A stretch of 64,000 nucleotides of DNA, taken from NCBI RefSeq assembly GCF_003945595.2, contig NW_024104140.1, forward strand, positions 1,550,001-1,614,000, in the 5' to 3' direction. The stretch is from Pipra filicauda. Its lineage: Eukaryota > Chordata > Aves > Passeriformes > Pipridae. The notes under the pieces were generated by a model. It worked only from the letters and a program-made list of their open reading frames with translations, did no database searches and had not been told where the DNA came from. Within the stretch, counting starts at the first letter, position 1. Each line of letters begins with the position of its first letter. Made by a program: the position numbers and the translations under genes. This document shows positions 1-13,102 of this stretch, one piece after another.

Positions 1-1429
1 TTAGGTTTGAAAATTATGCGTACATATTTTATACTGATTTCATCACCAAAATATGTCTCCACAGCAGCAATCAAAGCCTTGGGAGATATATCTGTAAGTC
101 AATGTTGGGAATCTTTTAAAGAAAAAGCCTCCAAATGTGATATTTATATCTTCACAGGCTATCTTTAGGTGCCATTTGTCATGTTCTTGCACAGTGTCTC
201 CCAAACCTCCTCTTTCTGAAGCAGCAATATTCCACACCTCATTCTTAAACTTCAGGAAAACATGGAAAGCTCCTAAAATAATTTTCATTCATTTCGTAAA
301 GCAACAACATCAATGCCAGTGAAATGAAGTTGAGCCATCCTGTGCTTCCTCAGCGACACTTTTGGAACAGCTTTTTCACATCAGCTGTGAGGCACTCACA
401 AGGACACTAGATTCCCAGCCTTATTGTTTTCTGTGAGATGAGCAGAGCAGCACACCACGCCTGGGATTTGCTGCATGTAGAAGTAATGTCTCCCTGCGTC
501 ACCGCATCTCTGTGGGGTGGCAGAGAGTGTGAATGAAACAACAAACAGAGTGAGCAAGAGACTGTGATCATATTTAGGGCTGATACTGAGTCAGGGAACA
601 GAAAGGCAGACACAGCAAGGAAATCTCAAAACAGATGTAAGGAAGATGGTGCTGCAGCTGTGCATGTGTCACGGGAGAGCATGGATTTTTAGGGGGTGAG
701 GGGAAAAAAAAACAGGGAAAGGCACATGCAATGATTTTGCATAGAGAATATAATCTTGCTAGTGGACAAGAGGGGAAAGAGCAAAGCAAACATAAGAACC
801 ATCCAGAACTGGACATCAATGTAATATTGCGGACAGAGCTCCTAATGAATGTGTGGTGATCTCAGAAAAAGGTATTTGCTGGCCCTCAGAGCTGTGAATC
901 CAGGATGGTTTGTGCAAGTGCTTTCTTAGTAGCAATGAGTGAGAGCTGCAGATGAAGAAAAAACAGAAGATAGAAAATGGATGGGAAAGGGAGGAAGTTG
1001 TGCAAAACTGTGTAAGCAGGATATTTTGAGTCATAAAGAAGTTTTTGAGGAAGGCCAGGGTTGTCAGAAGAAATTTCATGCTTAGGTGGACCAAGTCAGT
1101 TTGAGGCATGTAAGACCAACACAAGATCGTACATAAGAGTGGTAAAGATGTTGCTGATACAGGAGTGTTAAAAGTATTCCAGTTATTTCTATCTCCTGCA
1201 TTGGGAAGAAGAACCATGAAATGCTGCTTACTCTTTTGAAAGCTGAAGATAAATCGATAATTTAGGGGATTTTCAATCAGTAGGCTAAGTGATTTGCTTC
1301 CATGATCTCAAAGAAAAGAAAGATTCATCTTCCCATCTCTCTCCGAAAGTATGTTATTGATAATTTAAAAAAAAAAATTAAAATACTTGGAACACTGACT
1401 AAATATCTGAAGACTAGAAGTTGTCTATT
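1..1429. other. Unique non-coding sequence, no feature recognised
   Basis: I see no gene, RNA or repeat here. Several short frames on the minus strand (the longest 133 codons, 816-1217) have low-complexity, Leu/Ser/Phe-rich translations typical of chance frames in AT-rich DNA, with no domain or splice-site pattern. An A run sits at about 1368-1377. Confidence 0.6.
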
Positions 1430-1790
1430 AGTAGGTAAACAAGGTGACACAGGAAGTTGTAGATCAGTTGAACTGACATCACTACTGAGGAAAATAATGG
1501 AAAAATTGATATAGGATTCAATTACTAGAGAAATAAAGGTAGGAATATAATTAATGTCAGAGTACATAGTTTTGTGCAAAATATAATCTGAATTCCCTCA
1601 GATTATAAATTTAGTTGATGAAGGCAGCAATGGAGGTATACGGTTCTCTGTAATGATTTTGATCTTATGCCATTAACTTTTTGATATGGAAACACGTTTC
1701 ATAAATATTTGACTCTGAAATGTGCAGGCACTAAAAATTGGCTAGCTGACACGAGTAGTTTCTAAGGGAAGTTACGATAAATATGTGTTG
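1430..1790 (+). mobile_element. Ancient CR1 LINE remnant (reverse-transcriptase part of ORF2)
   Basis: The stretch at about 1450-1513 translates to a peptide ending RSVELTSLLRKIMEKLI. This matches the general form of the first reverse-transcriptase block of CR1 elements (YRPVSLTS..GKIMEKLI). The following DNA (about 1514-1650) keeps the expected order: a segment like 'attaatgtcag..catagttttg' and then 'aaatttagttgatgaaggcagcaa'-type sequence. Near 1738 'aaaaattggctagctgac' resembles the later 'lkWL..R' segment. The frame is broken by stops just after the first block, so this is a dead copy. Divergence is much higher than in the CR1 copies at 18-24 kb, which suggests an old, possibly pre-avian insertion. 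Edges are uncertain; an alternative is chance similarity of the short peptide, which the collinear downstream matches make less likely. Confidence 0.62.
1582..1607. repeat. Perfect 10-bp inverted repeat, 6-nt loop
   Basis: TATAATCTGA (1582-1591) is followed after six bases by its exact reverse complement TCAGATTATA (1598-1607). It lies inside the ancient CR1 remnant and can form a short hairpin; no function is implied. Confidence 0.85.
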
Positions 1791-4700
1791 TTTCAGTGTG
1801 TTTTATAAAATTGGCTGCTGAGCCTATCCTAATACCTGAAGCAAAAAACAAACTCACTGAAAAGTACAGCTGACACAATGTCAGGCCAATGTTTGCGAAA
1901 CCGTGGGCAGAAAACTGTACAAAAGGAGCAATCAGCAAATCATTTGAAGAAAAATGGTACTGTTCAGTGCAAGGCTGTGCATGTATGGACAGGGAATGGT
2001 GGTCTTACCTTCAGAGTCTGGGATTGCAGCCTGGAAAATAGCTTGGGGATCAGAGTGAATAAAACTGCTGAAATATTAAAACGCAGTTGTCGCCACAGCA
2101 GGTGGATCTAATGTTGCCTTTGGAGATATATGCAATTGAGAAATGAAGGCTAGAAATGTGATACTGAAAATTCAGTACGGAATACAGCATTTGTCCATGA
2201 CCACAGGAAATATTGCAGAAAAGAGAAAATGGTGTGGGAGTTAGGGAGTGGGGAGAGAGAGGCAAAAACTGTCTTGAAATGCAAAAATTGAGCCTTTACT
2301 TTGTTGCAGTATTTGGAACTGTTGTTTAGATTAGCTATGAGTATGAATTTTAGAAAGACTAAGCTTGGGTGGCTTGCTTTTTACAGGTCCTCATTCAGAA
2401 AATATGACCGTACTTCATTATAAAAGAGTTCATTCCCCCAGAAAAGGAAGCAGAACTTAATTGAAGTGCCTTTCTCTCTGTCTGCTTACTTCCAAAAGGA
2501 ACATCACTTCAAGAACTAATTCAGATCATCTTGCCTGAATAGGCCCCGTACAGGCAAACTTAGAAAGCATTCAAGAGATCTCTTTCTCCCCACATGTTCC
2601 CTCCCTCTAATCTCTGAAGTGACATTAGAGCACAAGAAGGGTGCTTTTTGCGTAGAAAAGAAAGATATACAGGAAACTAATAGTTAGAAGTCAGGTCAGA
2701 AGTTCAGCCTAAAAGAGAGGAATATGTGTTTTTAATGACAAAGCCATGGAAGAATTGGTGTTTCTCTTGTGCTGTCTTTGAGCAAAGACGGGGGACGTTT
2801 CTGGAAAAATGCTATGAGTCAAAAGAGTTTGGGGGAGCTCAGTATGAGGTTAACTGTGAAATATTAAGCAACTTGAGATCCATGGGAGATCCTGATACAA
2901 CATCTGATAATGTTTTTTCTTAATCGTGGTAACTAAAGCAATGCTCGTTGTCCGGTGAAGCATGTAAGAAATGGAAACACTAAGAAGTCCCAGTCAGAAA
3001 TAGTGCTGAAAGAGATACCATAACAGGTAAAACCACGGTTTGCATACATCAAAGGTGAGCAAGGATGCTTGTCTGTGTTATTTCTGCTCAGTCACAGTTT
3101 GGCATGTGACATTGACCACGGCTCAGAGATACACCATAAGGTTTGGGTGTATCAGTCTCCAGGGAGGGCTTCAGTTCCATCTGGTGTGCAAAGAAAGATT
3201 TTTACCTACTTGCCCATGCCTGAGTCTTATTAAAAACAGGATTGTTCCCTTCAGATAAGGGAAGCCTTATCTGAAATACCACAGAAGCTGTCCAGTCCTT
3301 GTCCTCACATTACACCTGTCACTCTGCAATAGTCTTTACAGTTGCTTGTTTATGGCCTAGTGTAGTTAAGTTTGCATAAATATTTTCAAAATATTACAAT
3401 GTTTCTCCAACACCTGGTCTATTGTTTCCAGTTGGCATTGAACTGTTCCCTGCTACCGAAGGGAATTCAGTTATACGTTTGAAAATATCCTTTTCTGTTT
3501 TTCTCAACAGCTCTGATGAAAAACTTTACTGGGTTCACAAAATAAAAAATGTAGTCTTAAATTTCTGAGAGTAATTGCTTCCACTAACTAAATATACTGT
3601 CAAGCAACTGTCTTTATTTTTTCCTTATGTTATTCCCTTTGCCTTTCTCCCTTAGGTACTAGTGACTCAGAGTGGCTTATAAAATATGAAGAACAACATG
3701 CAAAGTCTCACAGAGAATAAACAGTATTATTTCCTGACAAAACTGCACACTGACAATTATTGAGCAACAGCAAGACATGCAGAAAATACAGAAATCCTAA
3801 AAATGGAGCTGACGTGATTTTGAGACTCCCACACAAACCAAGAGTACAAGAGATTCACAGGTAGGACCCAGTTAAACACTCCTCAACCTTGCTACTCACA
3901 GATTACATCCCCAAGGAAAGAAACTGTTTTGGGTTCTTTTGGCATAGGCTAATGACATCAATGGCAGCTTCTCAATACTAGCAGTCCTTTGGTTTTGGGA
4001 GCAGGGAATTTATGGTTTAACACTTAGATGTCCAGATTCTCAGAGAAATTCATCTTTCAAGTAGATACACAGCAGAAGTGTTCAAGTATTCAAATATGCC
4101 CACTGCCTGGCACTTCCCATCTTCAGTAAGATTTCTAATGCCTGGTGGTGCTTGGAACTCTGTTTTCTCATGAATACTCTACCTGTGTCTCAAGCTAATT
4201 CTTTCTTTGTCTTTTTGTCCTCATCTGTTCTTCTTTCTCTGAACATTCGTGGGACTTTCATGCTCTCTTCATCCTCTGAAGGCATGGATTTATCTTTAAA
4301 CAAGATGTGGGTTTTCATTTTGCTGATAACTCTCTCCTAGCTTTCTAATTTGAATCAGTTGCTCTGTATTCTGCTTCTCTCATTTGATGCAGGAAGGCAT
4401 TTTGTTTTTTCTTTCTGACATCTTCTAGTGTTGTCAAATGCAACATGACCAAAATGGGATCCAGATATCTCCCACCAGAATGTTTCCTATTCTATGTGGA
4501 TGTTGTGGGTGGAAACAGCATAGTGTCTAAATAAGTGGCTTCAGAGAAGGATGTTAAACAAAAACTCCCAAACTCCCAGCCACAAGCACCAAAGCAGGCA
4601 GGTGTGAGATCTTGATAAATGGAGAACTGCTTAAAACCAAGGAGTGTGGTTTTGTCTGTATTTTCCTTTCTGCTTCTATAATACACTAAGCATGACAGCT

Positions 4701-7700
4701 TCTCACTGCCCTCTATTCTGGCAGGCACACCTTTTATGGAGCTAGACTTGTCTGTCTGCCATTTTTATGCCATCAATCCCTTTTATTCACTTCACAAAGT
4801 TTTTCACCCATTCTTTATAGCTACTCCTTTTACTGTCTGTCATGTTTCTCCTCTGGTTCCATCTCTGTGGGTTCACAACTGATGGCAATGAGGCTGATGG
4901 CAAAGCAGTGTTTCTTCTCCTAGTATGCCAGCAGTGAGCAAAGCAGTCAACATCAGATCAGTTCTCTGCAGTAGGGAAGGCAATTATTGTCCTGTACTCA
5001 GCACTGACGAGGTCTCCTTTTAGGGAATGAGAAGCAAACTGGAGAGTCCACAGGAGGAAGAAAGAGCAATTAAAGGTGAGAAAGTCTGTAACCAGAAAAT
5101 CTTAGAAGAGCACACTTTTCTGAGAGAGAGTGAAAAGGAAAGATTAAGATAGTGTGTCCTTAATGTCTTCCACTGCATATTTCTTAAGAGATCAGTGAAT
5201 AATTGTTCCCTGGCCCTGGAAGTGTGAGGAAGGTAATCTGCCATGGAGGAGAGTTGCCCTCAACCGTCCTCTCACTGATGTGCAGATGTGCAGAACAGGT
5301 CAAGTTTTTGTCCTGTCAGCAATGAGCAACCATTGTAACAGGTGCAGCCCAGCAACATCTACCCTTGATCAAGCTGTAACTGAGTTTGACAGAGGAGCAA
5401 GACCTTTCTGTCGTGCTCTGAGAGCTTGTCACCATGACAGAGGCTGCTTGTGGGCTCGAGTATCCAAGAAGGTAGTGGCAAGGTAGGGTTGTTTTCTGAC
5501 CATTTCTGGGCCATACGGCCTGGATCCCATCATACAAAGTTGCAGGACCTTTGAATTTCCGCTCATATGCAAATTTAGTGAGTACACCCTACTCTTCAGT
5601 TTAAGGGGAGAAAACATCCAATTTGAAACAGTATCTGTTTTGCAATTAAGGCATAGCTCCAGTGTTTCGTATGATGAAACAAGTGGCAGTATTTTGACAG
5701 AGTTAAAAGTGGTCTGGTCTAAAAAAGATGCCTTGACCTCACAGCTACGTTATGCTGCTAGCCTGCTCCTCCATCACCTTTTGTGATTTGTCTGTGTGAC
5801 TCCTTTTGAAGACTCAGCACAGCTCACCCTTCTCCAACTCCAGTGAGAATGACAAAACCTGCTTTCAGCAACCGCAGCAAGAATCGTCCTTTGTTTGTCA
5901 GTGGGTCCCTAGAAAAAGTGGCCAGGGTAGGAGGCTGGAAATCAGCTTCTCTGTGGAGGCCTGGTTTTGGAGACTTTCTGTATAAGTGCATTTAATTAGA
6001 TGGTGTTACGAACTTTCAGACACCACATGCTGCCAACAGCCAGCTACTCTTGCACTTTTTCTGGCGAGATTGTTAAGAATCATTTAAGCAGAGGTATGCA
6101 CAGCTCTTGACAATGCCCTGTGTGTGTAGTTTGCTTCATCATCAATTCCTCCACAGCTGTGGAGAATGCTGGAACTGCTTCTACCTCCTGTAGCATCAGC
6201 AAGAGTCCTGCTCTGTTTTGTTGCTTATTTCTGCAACTCCAGAGCCCAGAGCACTTTCTGCCACGTACAGAGCAAATGTTGTTGTCACATGTGTCATGTT
6301 ATGCTATATATTGATGTGAAGCTCTGTTGCTTAACTCCTTGCAAAGGGAAGGAGCATTAAAATCTGAGGCACAAAGAGGGAGAGTGCCATATTCATTGCC
6401 ACCAATGCTGAAAGAGCTGTTGGCGATCATGGCATGGCTGGTGAGTAGCCCCATACTAGCCATATAGGATTGTTTAATTGCACCCTGCCAAATTCAGATC
6501 ACTCTTTCAACTAAAAGTAGCTGAGAAAGCACTATCTCTAGGCCAGCAGCATTCCTGGCAAAATGAATTCCATTTTTAGATTTCAACAGGAGGGATGCTG
6601 AAACATGAAACGAGGATTCACTGCATCCAGGTTTAAGTTATCCGATCTTTCCCAACTTAAGTATATAGTATTTTATCCTCTACCTTCTGCTTGATAGTGT
6701 GGACACAGTATGGAGGAACTGTGAACACTTCTTTCTCCTCTCCTTATTAATCCTACTGCATCCTGTGTGGGCAGCAGGGGTGGCAAGGGAATGGTGCGGG
6801 GCTTATTTGATAAAATCCTCATTTGTTGATGGCAAACCGAGTATAAATGTTAGAATCCAGGCAACTTTTGTAGAAACAAGCTGGTAAATGGTTCCATGTG
6901 ATTTCATATGTTTTCATCATACATAATTAAAGGCAAATCCAAGAAAACAACAGGCATTTTATTTTGCTTAGCTTTCAAAAATGCCTCTGAGAAGTAATGA
7001 CTCTGAGAATGTGGTAAACTGTAACTAAGGTCTTTGGGGAATTGAAGTAGATTTTGAGAACAATGGCTTGTACTTTTACATTAAGTAAGAATATAGCCTC
7101 TGCATAATTAAAAGTAATCACTTAACTGCTGTTATTCTTTTCCTGTCTGCAAAAGCTATTGATTTGTTTAGAAGTGAAGAAAAAAAGGGATGGCTGGAGC
7201 TGTGTGCAATATTGCAAAACAAAACGACAGTTGGAGAGAGTATATTTGCTATTGAGTAAAATGTTGAGTGATTCACAACAGTAAACAGTATCAGCTCTCC
7301 TTTCACGTGAAAAAGGCACTGTTAATATGATGTCTTTGTGTGCATATTGCTGGGAGTGGGGTAAGGGGGCACATGTATTTGTTCTGAAGAACTTTTGAGT
7401 TCTCAGCTGCGCTCTGAGTTTCTCAGTAAATCCCAGCAATAATTACTCAGAAGCCACTGTGTTTGCATATGTGGTTCTACAGTTCATAAGACATTTCTCA
7501 CCATCAGCAACCATCTTACATCTGTTTCAGCAACGTACAGGAAAATTTGGTCAGAATATGTTGCAAAGGATCCCTACACCAAATACCAGGGCTTTTTTTG
7601 CAAGGAGAACTGCTGCATTTAGAGCCATAAAGGTGACACCACCCTCTCCTGCTTTCCCAGACTGTGTTGCAGGGCAACACTCAAACTGATGTTATTCTGC

Positions 7701-10700
7701 AGAAAGATGTCCTTTACTGTCTTCCAGCTGATGGGAGCACTGGGAGAATTTTGCTTATATTTCCTCCTCTCTGCTTTTGTCTGCTAAGGGGACAAGATGG
7801 GGAAGAAATACCATCAGCTACAGGTAGGGGACATAGAGACTCACTGTCCTTTAGATGTAGTTAAGGTTTGAGGGGTGAAAGTGGGTTTTGAGAGCAATGT
7901 TTTAAGGAGAGAGTCATCATTCTAACTCAATAACTTTACTCTCTTCTCCTGCTGAACAACTGCATAAAGACATTTTGCAAGGCCCAAAAGGCATGAAAAT
8001 CAAGTGCCCCTCTCTGGAATATTTTTCTAAATGAGATGTCTGCCAGTCACTCCGAAGAGCCTGGTGTGATAAGTGGATGACATGCTTTAGGCTGTTCATC
8101 CTGATAATGAATGCTACATTCACAGGACATGAACATAGGAAGTTCAGTGAGCAGTGGAGGCTGGACCCAGGTCTGGCAGAATGCCAGGAGAATGTGTGCC
8201 ATTAACTCTTGAAAGGATCTGACTTGGTTATTCAGACTTCTGAAGGACAAAACCAAGTCTGATGACCTAGCAATATTATCCTACACTGAAGGCCCATACA
8301 TGTTTCTGAAGTGTTTGGGATTCTCCTGCCTCTGTGTCTAACATCTATCAATTCATTTTCAGGAGACGGAGCATTTTGTTGTCACCAATGCCAAGTTGTT
8401 AGTGAGTGAACTAAGAATATATTTAATGTGCTGCACTAAGAACCTTAGCCATCCCTCATCAAATTCCAGGCTCGGCCGTGATAAATATTAAAGTCCATCA
8501 ACTTTGCTTTCTTTTAAAAGATCCCTTACTATAGCAGCTTGCAGCTGTTCTCATGCTCCAGCTTTCCTCTGGTAGTGTGTGAGGATCCTAAGAATGGTCA
8601 TTGAGGCAGTGATTTTGCTTTGGCTCTTCCAGCCTGTCTGTGGAGCTCTTTTCCACAGGCAGGAAGGTTCACCTCCTAGGTAGTCAAGGTGAAAAAAGAG
8701 AAGGCAAGTACTGTTCTTAATTCAGTCAGAGGGCAATGATGACTGTTGCCTTCCTTTGCTAGGCTGGTAGCATGCTTTTCTACTGACAGCCTGCATCATC
8801 TGCTGCTGAGTGTATGGTTTACACCTCTAAGCACATAGTTCTAGTAGCTGAGCGGATTTAGAAGACAGGATGGGATCCAACACAACTTACCTTTCTTCAG
8901 TGTACATTTTCGGCAGCAAGATTGGAATTGCTCATTATTGATACTAATTTCAAGTCTGGAAATACTTTTTCTCTATCTGAGCGTTGTTAATGAATGGCCA
9001 CAACAGAGGGCTGAGTTATTATGCACAAGTACTCAGACATGGTGCTTTCTAATGAATGATACTATAGACCGTATTTCTAGAAGGACTCCACCCGGCTTTT
9101 AAGTGCTGGAAAAGCCACCTCACTACAATCCCTCCCCTTCACTTCCTATCCTCAGCCCCACCTGCCTCACCAGCCTTCTTCCTCTCTTCACCTTCTCCTG
9201 CTTTACTGGAGAGAAGCGTAACTGTGAAACTTGTGTGCTGAAACCAGATGAAAACTTTGCACTGCTCATTGTGTTCACCACCTGCCTTTCCCTGGTCAAG
9301 CTGTGTGAGGTTAAATGAAGAAAATGGGGGAAGAACCGGGTGTGAACAAGCATCCCTGAAATGTGTGGTTTGTACCACTGAAGAAACCATGTGTGAGTTC
9401 CTGGTGGAGCTGGATAATCTGTCTGCATTTGGTGATTGTCTTTTCTGTCAGTGCTGGATGCACTGCATTGTTTGAAGCACAGCTTCTTTATTGCAGTAGG
9501 AACAGTACCTCTGCTTGGCTGTGGCAGTGAGGTGGCCAGGACAGAGGCTGCCAATCCCAGAAGAAGAACTAAAGGTGAGAAAACTCTCTGTCATACAACC
9601 AAATAGGGCACACTACCCAAATATGATGAGGACTGGGAAGCAAACATTTTGTCTATTTCTGGATAAAATTTATGTTTCTTACTGTGGCTCTCTGCCTATC
9701 TCTTAGTTTGCGCATGAAGATACAGAAGAGAGTGCAATGGGAGAGAAGGGATCCCTGCCACCTAAGGAAAGAGTGTGCTTTCTAGGCATCAGCAGCCTTT
9801 GGAGACTGATTTCCTTGCTCTAGAGTATGGGTGGAGCTCAAGGATGAAAATTTAACCCATTCGGTAGATTATAGCGTGGCTGTATGATTTGGAGAGCATC
9901 CAGATTTGTTGTGAAAGATGAAAAGGAAAATTTCTTGCCATTTTTTCTGTTCTTATCCTACTGTCGTGTATTTTTGCAGAATGAGAGGGAAACAAGGGTC
10001 ATAGGAGCATCAGTGATGCAACACTAGCAGCCAAAACCTCAGGGCAGTGCCAGAAGACTGATGCACACTTTTCTGGATGCTGATCATGGTGTTTGGCATA
10101 TCTAACATGCTGTGTCAAAAAACCTTTTAGTTTCCAAGGAGGCTGGACTACTAATGTCAGGTTCCCATGTGCCTGTCTTCTGCCAGCCTTGCTGTCTTAG
10201 GTAGTTTAGCAGTGCTTCCTCTACAATTCTTGGGTGTAACAGGGAGTGCTGTTTTCTTCAGAAGGCAAACCATGGGCAAGTTAGACTTGCCTTTTGCCAA
10301 ATAGCCCTGCCACAGCCTGTTTGCTTTATGGTTGTATCAGCTGGCCCTCATTTTATGCTGATGGTCTCCTTTGAGGCTGGGAGGAAATGTACTGGGGGCA
10401 TCTCCCATCTTACCAAGTAATGACCTCTCTGTGCCTTGGTGATTATGCTTTCCACAGTGGAATTACTGAAGTGAATGGTTTTACAATCCCTAAATATATG
10501 CACATGGTCAGAGGTGCTCAGACAAGCAGGTTTCCTCCCCTCTGTAACCCCTCTAGCTGGTTTTCTGATCCCTTCTTTTTCATTCCTTCTGAGCTCTTCT
10601 AAAAGTCTTCACTTTGGCACAAGAATTAGTTTATAGAGAAAAATAGCCATTGAAACCTCCTCACCTTCATCCTGAGTGGGAAATTAGAGCTGTTGTGGCG

Positions 10701-11760
10701 CTGTAGATAATTTCCCTGTGCATGCTGTTGCCTGAAACTGCTCAAGAGTGAAAAAAACCAGCATTCTTCCTCTTGAACCATTTTCACATCACAGTCATCA
10801 CACCTCTCCAAAGCACTGCAAAGCTTCACAGAGTTCCGTGTTTAGCAATAGATAGTACAAGCCTGTTAATGTTAGATGCCACTGTGCAGACATAACTTGA
10901 GAAAAGCATCGTTGTTCTTCCTCTGTGAGGTCTTCAGTCAACAAACAGTTTTTGTACTTCATTTCCCCTTCTATAAACAGCACAAATGTGGATGTGCCAT
11001 ACAGGATGAGGCCGTGAGGGTTAAGTGGCTTGTGTCTGCAATATGCTTTGTAAGACTCACTAGCATTCCAGCTCATTCAGACAAGATAAATATAGAGTTG
11101 CATTTGTGATGGGAGTTTTAACCTCTGCAGTGCAATTTTCAAGGAGATCTGTCTTCAGATGGTCTTAAAGATGTTTTGTGTTTCCAGCTTTCCTGTGAAG
11201 TGTCTGCACTTTACTCTAGGATGAAAGTCATGTCATCAACTAACCAGGAAAACTGCTTCGCTGCCTCCTTTGAGGAGTTTGTGTTTGCTTTTATATGTTT
11301 TTTATCTTGTCCTGAATGATGTGATGGTGTATTATCATGCTACTTTTTCAGAATGGCTAAAGTGATGTTAGAGGTGAAGGAAATGTCTATCTTTTTAATT
11401 CTTTTTCTCAGAAAGGCATTGTTACCTTTCCTTTATCTTAGGGCAGATGTAGTCAATAACACTGAGAAGGACTGAAAAAATAATGCAGTCATGAATTGAG
11501 TTCAGTGTTTGCGCTGTGTTTATTTTGGAAAGACTGCTGGAATTTTTCAGTGGACTATCTCTGAATAGCAAAGATTTTTACTAGTTGCCAATAAGAATAT
11601 TTAATGATGCTTCCATGAAAATCATAATTTTTTGAAACAAATAGCTATGGTGTAAGAAGAATCTGTGAAAGCTCTCTTGTGTTTCCTTAAATGTTTTCTG
11701 CATGCTCCAAAGAAATGTTGAAGCCCTGGAAAGATGTGTGCAAGCTCTTGTATGTTGCTG
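1791..11760. other. Long unique non-coding stretch
   Basis: About 10 kb in which I recognise no gene, RNA gene or transposable element. The longest frame is 143 codons on the minus strand (9123-9554). It overlaps several equally long frames on both strands and translates to a composition-driven Pro/Ser/Lys-rich peptide without a domain. Reading both strands for CR1 tails, LTR ends, tRNA boxes and splice-flanked exons gave nothing I could support. Confidence 0.6.
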
Positions 11761-11768
11761 TGTGTAGA

Positions 11769-11802
11769 CATCTGTGAAATGTTTCCATCTGTGAAATGTT
11801 TT
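11769..11802 (+). repeat. 17-bp tandem duplication next to a T run
   Basis: CATCTGTGAAATGTTTC (11769-11785) is followed directly by a second copy (11786-11802) differing only in the final base, which merges into a 15-base T run (11799-11813). This looks like a simple local duplication by slippage. Confidence 0.9.
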
Positions 11803-11813
11803 TTTTTTTTTTT

Positions 11814-12999
11814 CTCCTTCTTTATGTAACCTGAGCTAGTATACGCCATGTAAAAAATGCCTGTGGAAGGCTATATGAGGGCATGTAGTTTGTAAGCATC
11901 TCCTGCTAATTGCTTATTCATCATAAAGTCAAAGGCAAGCAATGGGAAAACTAATCATGGACACCTAAATACGCAAACCCTAACAAGAAGGAGGTAGCAG
12001 AGACAGTACTGAAGTTTAGAGAGCAATTGGCTCACTGGTTGGTGGGCAAGAACCACTCCAAGCCTTGGAAGACTTGAGCCAGGAGAGACAGGAAGGGAAA
12101 ACTTCCTGTGGGTTGTTTCAGAGTGTTGTAGGACCGTGCAAGAGATTTTTCAAGGTGACAGTGGGAATGTATGTTACTTCTCATGGGGCATTCAAGTGCA
12201 GAGCTGAAGACAGGAAGGGGGGATTATTGTAGATGCTGGAATAACAAGTGTGGGGAATGGATGGGGAGGGTAGGGTAAAAGAATCTGGTCAGGTTGTTTG
12301 TTGGCCAGAGCCCTTGTATGGCTGAATCCTGCACCTGGTCACTGCAGCCTGTCCTGCCTTGGTATTAAACAGGCACTTCCTATTTTCTTTCACCATCTCA
12401 CTCTCTCTTCAGTGTGTGTTTGTGGGGGTTTAAGTACCAGAAAACAGACAAGGGACTGTAGGTCACAGGGGGCCCATGTTTTGAAGTGCCATCAGCTGGG
12501 AGAGAACAGAACGTGTGGTATGTTTCCTAGCGGACTTCAGTTGTCTGTATGTGTTTGTGCACATCAATGCTGTGTGCACAGGCACAGCACAAGCAATCTG
12601 GTAATGAACTCCAGGCTAGACTTCCCCATGATCAGGAAACCTGCATTGGGGGGGACCCACATTAGAGATCATGAATGGGTAACTATACAAGGTTCATGTG
12701 AGACCACAGTCTGTTCTAAAACAGTCATACAGAACAAAGTGAATCAGCATAGAATAAATGTGTGTAATTCGAGGTGAAATGTTAGCCTTATGAAACAACA
12801 TAATGCCAAAGCCAGATCCTGGCTAAGAGCCGTTGGTTCCCAGTACACGAACAGTCTGAATCGTGCCTCGTGTAACTGAAATACATGGATTCCCTTCACT
12901 GACCAGAAGAGAGCTGACAACAGGATCAGTGTGTTTACATCTTCTATCTGCCGGTCCTGGAGTTGAACAGAAATGACTCTGTGGATCCCTTTGCAGATG
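11814..12999. other. Unique stretch with one open frame, no gene supported
   Basis: A plus-strand frame of 159 codons runs from 12298 to 12777. The peptide is Cys/His/Ser-rich but shows no domain, and its DNA contains TG/GTGT-rich tracts that favour long chance frames. An ATTAAA hexamer near 12363 follows a CTGCAG-rich segment, so an unrecognised LTR or transcript end is possible but not supported by paired termini. The flank from about 12950 grades into the old CR1 described next. Confidence 0.45.
12252..12275 (+). other. Canonical G-quadruplex motif
   Basis: Four G tracts (GGGG 12252-12255, GGGG 12263-12266, GGG 12268-12270, GGG 12273-12275) separated by loops of 7, 1 and 2 bases fit the G3+N1-7 rule on the plus strand. 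It is isolated, with no CpG-rich promoter around it. Confidence 0.75.
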
Positions 13000-13102
13000 C
13001 ACTGTAAAGGGAGCCCACAGGTTAATGTTTTCAGAGAATGGTATTCCTCTGGAGTCAATTCCAGAACCAATGTTTTCATCTATGATGTGGATGATGGGAC
13101 AA
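13000..13102 (+). mobile_element. Old CR1 LINE, fragment 1 of 3 (ORF2 reverse transcriptase)
   Basis: From about 13039 the DNA reads like the CR1 reverse-transcriptase block 'GVPQGSVLGP..FN.FI.DLDDG': one frame gives GIPLESIPEP and, after a shift, NVFIYDVDDGT. It stops at the left edge of the LTR (13103) and continues on the other side at 13745, so the LTR landed inside it. The upstream limit is uncertain. The copy is frameshifted and non-functional. Confidence 0.72.

Noticed and set aside
9123..9554. 143-codon minus-strand frame with several overlapping frames
   Set aside because: Multiple phases are open at once over the same CpG-poor segment, typical of chance; no homology recognised.
12340..12450. 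ATTAAA-containing segment reminiscent of an LTR polyadenylation region
   Set aside because: No TG...CA termini, TATA box or target duplication could be paired around it.
12298..12777. 159-codon plus-strand frame, Cys/His-rich
   Set aside because: Composition reflects TGTG-rich DNA; no zinc-finger spacing, signal peptide or exon boundaries could be seen.
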